Positions 36,026 to 41,908 of a DNA stretch of 44,682 bases are shown here, piece by piece (position 1 is the first letter of the stretch; the number at the start of each line of letters is the position of its first letter). A program made the translations under genes and the position numbers. The notes under the pieces are model-generated. The model did no database searches, was not told the origin of the DNA, and worked only from the letters and a program-made list of their open reading frames with translations. Source of the stretch: Planctomycetota bacterium (lineage in GTDB: Bacteria > Planctomycetota > Phycisphaerae > UBA1845 > Fen-1342); the NCBI GenBank assembly GCA_018814045.1, contig JAHJAR010000322.1:1-44682 (forward strand), given 5' to 3'.

Positions 36026-38271
36026 CCGGCGGTTTGGCCGCTTCGGAAATGCCAGTGTGGCTGCTGAACACACTGATGTTCCTGAAGGTCCTGGTCGGCT
36101 TTTCCATCATCATCTTCGTACATGAACTGGGCCATTTCCTAGCGGCCAAGTGGGTCGGCATCCGCGTCGATCGCTTCGCGGTCGGTTTCGGATACCGGCT
36201 GTGCGGCTGGCGCAAAGGGGAAGGGCTCACCTTCGGCAACCGTCCCAACTACAGCCCCGAGGAGTTGGACGCCAAGCAGTACGGCGAGACTGACTACTGT
36301 TTCAAGGCGTTGCCTCTGGGCGGCTACGTCAAGATGCTCGGCCAGGACGACATCATCATCGATGAAAAGACCGGTGAAGTTCAGATGAGCGACGATCCGC
36401 GCTCCTTCACCAATCACTCGGTCGGACACCGGTTGGTGGTGGTCTCGGCGGGCGTGGTCTTCAATGTGCTCTTCGCGGCCATATTGCTCATGTGCGTGTT
36501 TCTGATGGGCAAACGCATGGACGCGCCGGTCATCGCGGAGGTCGAGCCGGACGGCCCCGCCGCCCGCGCCGGCCTGTTGCCGGGCGATCACATCGTGACC
36601 ATCGACGGGCGCTCCATCTACTCCTTCAAGGACATCATCGTCTCCTGGGTCCTCGCCGATGGCCCCATTCACTTCGGCGTGGAGCGGGGCGGGCAGCGGC
36701 TGCCCGACGAGATCGTGGTACAGCCCGAATTCAACGAGGAAGTCGGGCTGCAAACGATCGGTATCTCCCCCATGCCCATGCAGACCACGGAGTTGGCCGC
36801 CGCGGGCGAGCCGGTGGGAGATCTTCCGGCCCCGCGCGCCGGGGACCGCATCACGCACGTCAATGGGGAACCCGTGCAGAATGCGATCGACGTGCTTGTG
36901 ACCGTGGCGCGCAGTCGCGGCAAAGTGCTCGAATACACCGTGATCCGCCCCGATCCAGACAAACCCCAGGCCGAGCCCGAAATCGTAACGTGCTATCAGC
37001 GGGCCATGCTGTCGGTCTGGCCGTCCGGCGAGCCTGGCGAGGGGGCGGACAGTCTCGATGAACGCAACATACTCGGCTTCTGCCAGCGGCGCGTGGTAGC
37101 CGGCGTGACCGCGGGTTCGCCCGCCGACAAAGCCGGCTTCAAGCTGGGCGACGTGATTGTCCAGTGGGACACCATCGGCAGTCCGCTGCACTCCGAGATT
37201 CTCGCGAACATCGAGACGCACGACGGTAAGCCGACGCCGGTGCTGGTCGAGCGTGACGGCAAGACCATGGAGCTTTCTGTCACACCGCAGCGCAGCGTCC
37301 AGATCTTCGGTTCTGCTCCGCCGCGTGTGGGACTGGCTTTCGCGCGGGGGGAGGAGTGGCGTCCGATCGTGGGCTACGTTGCGCCGGGCACACCGGCGGC
37401 GGCGCTGCATCTGCCGCGGGGGGCCGAGTTGCTGGAAATCGCTGGCCGCGCGGTTGACGACTGGTTCGACGTGGTCGAGGCCCTGAAGGAGTACGCCGGC
37501 CAGACCGTAGCCGTCAAGTATCGCAGTGGCACGGACGAAGCGGTGGGGCAGATGGCGGTTCCGGGCAGCATGATCAATGAGCTGAACCTGCCGCCTGTGG
37601 CCCGCATCGTTGCCATCGACGGCCAGGAAACCGTGACGCTGGAGGACGGCAGCAAGGCTCGGCTGATCTTGTCGGACGCGATTCGCGAACTGCTGCGGCA
37701 GAAGGTCACGCAGACGGTCACGGTGCGTTACGCGCCGGATCTGGCGTCGACAGAGATACTGGAGCAGCAGTACACGGTGCGCGCCGACCAGCTCGATCCG
37801 TGGCAGATGCGCGTGCAGTACGTCGTTGACCCTCAGGCCTTCGCGCCAATGGTCACAATAGTGAATGCCGGCGGCAACCCGTTCAAAGCCCTGGCCATGG
37901 GCACGCGCGAGACCGGGTACTTTCTCCTTCAGGTTTATCAGGTTCTGCGCAACCTGTTCAAACGCACGGTGCCGGTGCGGCAGGTCAGCGGTCCGGTGGG
38001 CATTATCAGCCACGCGATCGGGCAGGCCAAAAAGGGGATGCCCGAACTGCTGTTCTTCCTCGCGTTCCTCTCGGCCAACCTGGCGGTGTTGAACTTCCTG
38101 CCCCTGCCGGTGGTCGACGGGGGGCTGGTGGTCTTCCTGCTCATTGAGAAGATCAAGGGCAGCCCGCTTAGCATGAAAACCCAGATGATCAGCACTATCG
38201 TGGGGCTGGTGGGCATCGGCCTGTTCATCCTCTTCATCACCATTCAGGACGTCAGTAAGCTGTTCAACTGA
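36001..38271 (+). CDS. rseP: RseP-type site-2 zinc protease, extended with several PDZ-like domains
   Basis: A 756-residue intramembrane metalloprotease that cleaves anti-sigma factors or signal-peptide remnants. Zinc motif HELGH is at 41-45 in the first membrane helix. The second ligand motif NFLPLPVVDGG has Asp706 (Leu of the usual NxxPxPxLDGG replaced by Val). Between them are PDZ-like segments: EVEPDGPAARAGLLPGDHIV, APRAGDRITHVNGEPV, GVTAGSPADKAGFKLGDVIV and VAPGTPAAALHLPRGAELLE, i.e. three or four against two in E. coli RseP. This explains the length (usual 360-450). ATG at 36001 has GAGG 7 nt upstream and overlaps dxr by 25 bases, suggesting translational coupling. An alternative ATG at 36049 has weaker support. 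Confidence 0.9.
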   Translation: MHAALLGLAGGLAASEMPVWLLNTLMFLKVLVGFSIIIFVHELGHFLAAKWVGIRVDRFAVGFGYRLCGWRKGEGLTFGNRPNYSPEELDAKQYGETDYCFKALPLGGYVKMLGQDDIIIDEKTGEVQMSDDPRSFTNHSVGHRLVVVSAGVVFNVLFAAILLMCVFLMGKRMDAPVIAEVEPDGPAARAGLLPGDHIVTIDGRSIYSFKDIIVSWVLADGPIHFGVERGGQRLPDEIVVQPEFNEEVGLQTIGISPMPMQTTELAAAGEPVGDLPAPRAGDRITHVNGEPVQNAIDVLVTVARSRGKVLEYTVIRPDPDKPQAEPEIVTCYQRAMLSVWPSGEPGEGADSLDERNILGFCQRRVVAGVTAGSPADKAGFKLGDVIVQWDTIGSPLHSEILANIETHDGKPTPVLVERDGKTMELSVTPQRSVQIFGSAPPRVGLAFARGEEWRPIVGYVAPGTPAAALHLPRGAELLEIAGRAVDDWFDVVEALKEYAGQTVAVKYRSGTDEAVGQMAVPGSMINELNLPPVARIVAIDGQETVTLEDGSKARLILSDAIRELLRQKVTQTVTVRYAPDLASTEILEQQYTVRADQLDPWQMRVQYVVDPQAFAPMVTIVNAGGNPFKALAMGTRETGYFLLQVYQVLRNLFKRTVPVRQVSGPVGIISHAIGQAKKGMPELLFFLAFLSANLAVLNFLPLPVVDGGLVVFLLIEKIKGSPLSMKTQMISTIVGLVGIGLFILFITIQDVSKLFN

Positions 38272-38728
38272 ACGATCATGGGCGGGCGCCTGGCCGCACC
38301 GCGCACACGGCGCGGGTGTTGGACACCGCGGCCGGCGGCCCGCGGACCATGGTCGCGGACAGCCGCTATCCCCGAGAATGCGCTTGGGTTGACGGGCGTC
38401 GCCCGATATAATCAGGGCAAGTAGCTGGCATGGGTCGCTCGGGATGTACAGTGGAAGCAGGACGGGGGCGGTGCGGTGGCGCGCTGCACACCGAGTTCGG
38501 TGCGGGGCGTGACCGGCATGGCCGCCGGCATTTCCGGACGCCGACTTCGTTGCACTGCTACGAATGGCGCTGCACGCTGGAGCAAGCTGTGGCTGTGGCC
38601 CGTGCTCATGGTAGGCGGCGGCGCTGGGCGACGGCCGGCCACTGGCCTGGCCGTCCGGGATTACGACAGGTGCGGAAACTCAAGACGTTCGACGCTGGTT
38701 TGGCATGTGCTTGAAAGGAGATATGGTC
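38272..38728 (+). other. Long intergenic leader before the metalloprotease gene
   Basis: 457 bases without a convincing gene. A candidate promoter is TTGGGT (38384-38389) and TATAAT (38407-38412) with a 17-base spacer, in which GGGCG-T-CGCCC forms a small dyad. This implies a leader of about 310 nt. Near its 3' end an 11-bp hairpin (38630-38655, GACGGCCGGCC with the loop ACT and one bulge) ends 73 bases before the start codon. Open frames here, such as 38430-38714, lack ribosome binding sites and have Arg/Gly-rich composition. No known riboswitch was recognised. Confidence 0.5.
38384..38412 (+). promoter_or_regulatory. Candidate promoter with perfect -10 box
   Basis: TTGGGT and TATAAT separated by 17 bases; the -10 box is a perfect consensus, the -35 is weak (TTG only). 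It would drive the metalloprotease gene with a leader of about 310 nt. Confidence 0.5.
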
Positions 38729-40957
38729 ATGCGCAAGGTCTTCGCAGTCTGTTCAGTATGGGCCTGTTTGTTGTGGTGCATCACGCCCACGTGGGGCGCG
38801 GTGGAATACCGCGCTGTGGCCGATTTGACGGTTCAGGCCGAACAGATCGTGATCGGTGATGTGGTCGAGATCAACACCTACTGGGATGGCGACGTGGGGC
38901 TGATCAAGAGCCACATCGTGGTCGCCGTCAGCGACTACCTGGTTGGCACCGGCGATGGGCTCGAAGAGTTCGTGATGAGCGGCGGCACGGTCGGTGACGT
39001 CACGCTCCACGTTTCGGTTCTGCCGGTCTTTGAAGTGGAAGATCACGTCCTGCTGTTCCTGGGCAACAGCGAGATCCGTCTGGTTGAGAGCTTCCAGGGC
39101 GCCTACCTGACAGACGGCACCTTGATCGCGCGGACGGCGCCGGGCTGCGGACGCATCATCGAAGACTCGATCGAGCCGCTCACTGATTTCCTGGCCAAGG
39201 TCGAGCAGGCTCTGCCGCCCGGGACAGTGCTGCCGAAAGTGTCGCAGTATCAGGGCAGTTTCGAGTTGCCGCCCGGCGGGGCGCGCTATGGCCTGTGCGG
39301 ATACGACTGGTCGTACAAATCCAACCCGATGGGCGAAGATATCCGCATCAACCCGAATTGCGTGGACGGCGCGGCCGGAACGGCGACCGAACAAGAGACG
39401 CAGATCCTCAACGGCCCCGGCGCCTGGAACAATGCCGGGGCGGACTTTGAGTTCACCTACGGCGGGACCACCACGCAGACGTCCATATCGTATAACGGCA
39501 CCAACCTGATCTACTTTGACACGACTCCGCCCGACGGCGGCAGCTACGTCGCGGCCAACTACATCTGGGCCAGCAGTGGTGACATCAGCGAGAACGACAT
39601 CGTCTTCAATGACCGGGATTACACCTGGTGGAACGGTAGCGGCAGTTGCAGCAACATGATGGACATCTGGAACATCGCCACGCACGAGAACGGGCACTCG
39701 CTGTGCCTCGCTGACCTCTACAATGGCGGCGATTCCGGCAAGACGATGTACGGCTACGTCAGCTACTGCGAAACTGGCAAGCGCACACTGCACTCCGACG
39801 ACATCGCCGGCATCGTCGCGATCTATGGCGGGAGCGCCCCTGATACCAATCCGCCCGTGCCGAACCCGATGACCTTCGATGCCCCGCCGTATCCGATGAG
39901 CATTGCCTCGATCGGCATGGCGGCGACGATCGCTTACGACGCCGAGTCCCCGCCGGTCCAGTACGAGTTCGACTTTGTATCCGGTGGTTCTGGCGGCACG
40001 GACAGCGGATGGCAATCGTCGACGGGCTACACCGATTACGGCCTCGATACCAACACGGAGTACACGTATCGCGTGCGGGCCCGCGACAGCGCCTCCACAC
40101 CTAACGTAACGTCGTACTCGGGCAGTTCCACGACGGCGACGCTGATCGAAACACCAAGTGGCATTGGTTTCGGCACGACCACCACGAGCTCGATCGGCCT
40201 CTATGTGATTGGTTCCTTGAGTTACCTGGGGGCCGGGTCGTCTGGTGTGTACTTCGACTCGACGACTTCGGGCGGCGACGGTGGCATCAACAACTGGATC
40301 CAGACCACGACCGACACCGCCACGGGGCTCAGCCCGAACACCGAGTACACGTTCCGCGTCAAGGCCCGCAACCGCAACGCGGTTGAGACCGGCTACTGCC
40401 CGACTGACAGCAAGGTCACGCTGGCGAACGTTCCCACGGCGCCCTCGCTGAGCAACGCCACCAACAACTCGCTCGACCTGAACGTCAATGCCAACGGCAA
40501 CCCGAGCTACACCGACTTCGCGGTGCGTTGCACGGGGACCGATCCCTACGACGCAGCCTGGGACGGCCAGTACGTGAACGCCAGCGGGAATCCGAGCGGC
40601 TCCGCGCTCTGGCAGACCGACAGCGCGTGGGGCACGACCACCGTGCAAGGCTTGCAGTCCAACACCGAGTACACCTTTGCCGTGAAGGCCAAGAACACCG
40701 CGGACGTCGAAACAGCCTTCGGTTCGGAAGCCTCGTTGACGACGACTGGTGGCGGCTGGGCTCCCGGCGACGCAAACTGCGACGGGGCCATCAACGGCTT
40801 CGACATCGACCCGTTCGTGATGATCCTCGGTGGCACGCCGCCGTACACGGATTACTACAACATGTATCCGAACTGCGATCACATGACCGCCGACGTCAAC
40901 GAAGACGGTCAGATTAACGGTTTCGACATCGACGCTTTCGTCAACCTGTTGAGTTAG
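38729..40957 (+). CDS. Secreted matrixin-like metalloprotease with Fn3-like repeats and dockerin-like tail
   Basis: A 742-residue exported protein. ATG at 38729 has AAAGGAG 8 nt upstream (the ATG at 38723 is too close). The signal is MRKVFAVCSVWACLLWCITP, ending TWGAV. The zinc motif is HENGHSLCLAD: His319, Glu320, His323 and a possible third ligand Asp329. The usual Gly of HExxHxxGxxH/D is Cys326 here. A Met-turn-like TMYGYVSYCETGKRTLHSDD follows, as does the DIAGI-x-AIYG ending of matrixin-like proteins. Then come three Fn3-like repeats, each with a NTEYT(Y/F)-type core (LDTNTEYTYRVRARD, LSPNTEYTFRVKARN, LQSNTEYTFAVKAKN). The tail GDANCDGAINGFDIDPF...NGFDIDAFVNLL is dockerin-like and nearly the same as in the beta-helix protein. 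Confidence 0.85.
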   Translation: MRKVFAVCSVWACLLWCITPTWGAVEYRAVADLTVQAEQIVIGDVVEINTYWDGDVGLIKSHIVVAVSDYLVGTGDGLEEFVMSGGTVGDVTLHVSVLPVFEVEDHVLLFLGNSEIRLVESFQGAYLTDGTLIARTAPGCGRIIEDSIEPLTDFLAKVEQALPPGTVLPKVSQYQGSFELPPGGARYGLCGYDWSYKSNPMGEDIRINPNCVDGAAGTATEQETQILNGPGAWNNAGADFEFTYGGTTTQTSISYNGTNLIYFDTTPPDGGSYVAANYIWASSGDISENDIVFNDRDYTWWNGSGSCSNMMDIWNIATHENGHSLCLADLYNGGDSGKTMYGYVSYCETGKRTLHSDDIAGIVAIYGGSAPDTNPPVPNPMTFDAPPYPMSIASIGMAATIAYDAESPPVQYEFDFVSGGSGGTDSGWQSSTGYTDYGLDTNTEYTYRVRARDSASTPNVTSYSGSSTTATLIETPSGIGFGTTTTSSIGLYVIGSLSYLGAGSSGVYFDSTTSGGDGGINNWIQTTTDTATGLSPNTEYTFRVKARNRNAVETGYCPTDSKVTLANVPTAPSLSNATNNSLDLNVNANGNPSYTDFAVRCTGTDPYDAAWDGQYVNASGNPSGSALWQTDSAWGTTTVQGLQSNTEYTFAVKAKNTADVETAFGSEASLTTTGGGWAPGDANCDGAINGFDIDPFVMILGGTPPYTDYYNMYPNCDHMTADVNEDGQINGFDIDAFVNLLS

Positions 40958-40996
40958 TCTGCGGCCTGTGAGATAGCGGGACGCTGAAACCGAGCG

Positions 40997-41025
40997 GACG
41001 GGCGCCTCACGGCGCCCGTCTTCTC
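40997..41025 (+). terminator. Intrinsic terminator of the metalloprotease gene
   Basis: Perfect 10-bp stem GACGGGCGCC / GGCGCCCGTC with the loop TCAC (40997-41020), followed by TTCTC, 39 bases after the stop codon. This is the clearest terminator in the window. Confidence 0.8.
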
Positions 41026-41285
41026 GCGCCACAAGATGCCTGCGTCGTGTCCGGCGGTTCCTTCACCTGTTGTAGGGCCGTGTACCATCTGGTCGGGGAG
41101 CGAGGCTCGTTGCCGGTTAGACGCCGTGGACGCGTGCGACAGCACGCCCGCGTTCCTTGGCCGCACCGGAGCGGCGTGGCCCTGGTATTGACCCAGCCGG
41201 ACTCTTCCGGACGAGCCGAGTATTTCGCCGGATCGCCCGTTGTTTTGGACATGTAGGCCCGGATGAAACACCGGGAGAAAGCGTT
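41026..41285 (+). other. Intergenic region before the small exported protein gene
   Basis: About 260 bases with no recognised gene. TTGACC occurs near 41188 but no -10 box follows at 16-18 bases. A small dyad, CCGGA-CTCT-TCCGG, lies just after it. The ribosome binding site GGGAG of the next gene is at its end. Confidence 0.35.
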
Positions 41286-41588
41286 ATGAGCACGAGACCG
41301 CTATGCGCATCCGGATCAGCCCGAGGCGGCGAAGGCAGACGACGGGCCGCGCTGACGGCCGCTTTGCTGGCAGGCATGCTCTGCTTGCCGGCCGCCGAAA
41401 CCAAACCGCTTGTGCCAACCCATTTCCAACGCCAGGCACTCGCGCGCTGGGGCGACCGCTACGGCAAGCTCACCGACGCCTACGAGCACAAGTGGTCGCT
41501 CGCCACCCACGTGGAAGATCTCACGCCGGAAGAGATCGCCAAACGCGGGGCCGCAGCCATAGCCCAGAGCGGCGCCTGCCACGAATAG
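41286..41588 (+). CDS. Small exported protein, unknown function
   Basis: A 100-residue protein not recognised. ATG at 41286 with GGGAG 8 nt upstream, better supported than the open frame's upstream extension. The N-terminus has a twin-arginine-like basic stretch (GEGRRRAAL) and a hydrophobic core TAALLAGMLCLPAAE, so a signal peptide is likely, cleaved near PAAETK. The mature part contains FQRQALARWGDRYGKLTDAY, HVEDLTPEEIAKRGAAAIAQ and ends SGACHE. It is short and helical in composition. A terminator-like hairpin follows, so it is probably a single-gene unit. Confidence 0.62.
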   Translation: MSTRPLCASGSARGGEGRRRAALTAALLAGMLCLPAAETKPLVPTHFQRQALARWGDRYGKLTDAYEHKWSLATHVEDLTPEEIAKRGAAAIAQSGACHE

Positions 41589-41609
41589 CGCCTCGCTCTG
41601 GAACAGGTC

Positions 41610-41657
41610 GCGGGCGGGCGCCGCCCCCACCGAGTCGATAGGCGCTCGCCCGCCCGC
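41610..41657 (+). terminator. Terminator-like GC hairpin after the small exported protein gene
   Basis: Perfect 11-base arms GCGGGCGGGCG (41610-41620) and CGCCCGCCCGC (41647-41657), separated by 26 bases, starting 21 bases after the stop codon. The following bases are GCTTCATCC, not a clean U-run. Confidence 0.5.
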
Positions 41658-41908
41658 GCTTCATCCTCCACAGCTTCCCCTCCCCCACTTCGTCCCGCCC
41701 CGGCTCGGTCCGCCCCGGCCTTCGCCCCCCTAAACGTCTCCCGCGGCACTGCGTATACCCCGCCAGCGGGTGCGGGATTCGGCGCGGTTTGCCGCCGCTG
41801 GCCGCCAGTTATAAGATGCTGGTTTGCCCATACCCGCTGGGAGCGCGGCACGCGACGTGCTGTACATGTGGAAGACAGGTATGGGCCTGCGAACGGCTTG
41901 GGTGTTTC
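41658..41908 (+). other. Pyrimidine-rich region and putative putA promoter
   Basis: 41660-41735 is markedly pyrimidine-rich on the plus strand, with many CCC and TTC runs and few purines. Further on, TATAAG (41810-41815) is a near-consensus -10 box, with TTTGCC (41788-41793) as a weak -35 at 16 bases; a leader of about 90 nt to putA would result. No gene recognised. Confidence 0.4.

Noticed and set aside
36139..38013. 624-codon minus-strand open frame opposite rseP
   Set aside because: A His/Arg/Leu-rich shadow of the real RseP gene, with no domain and no ribosome binding site.
38430..38714. 94-codon plus-strand leader gene
   Set aside because: Starts without a ribosome binding site, is Arg/Gly/His-rich, and its stop overlaps the ribosome binding site of the metalloprotease gene. 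It is more likely untranslated leader.
38753..41032. 759-codon open frame on the minus strand opposite the metalloprotease
   Set aside because: It mirrors a well-supported plus-strand gene codon for codon, is Arg/Val/Ala-rich, and has no ribosome binding site or recognised domain. High-GC genes routinely produce such antisense frames.
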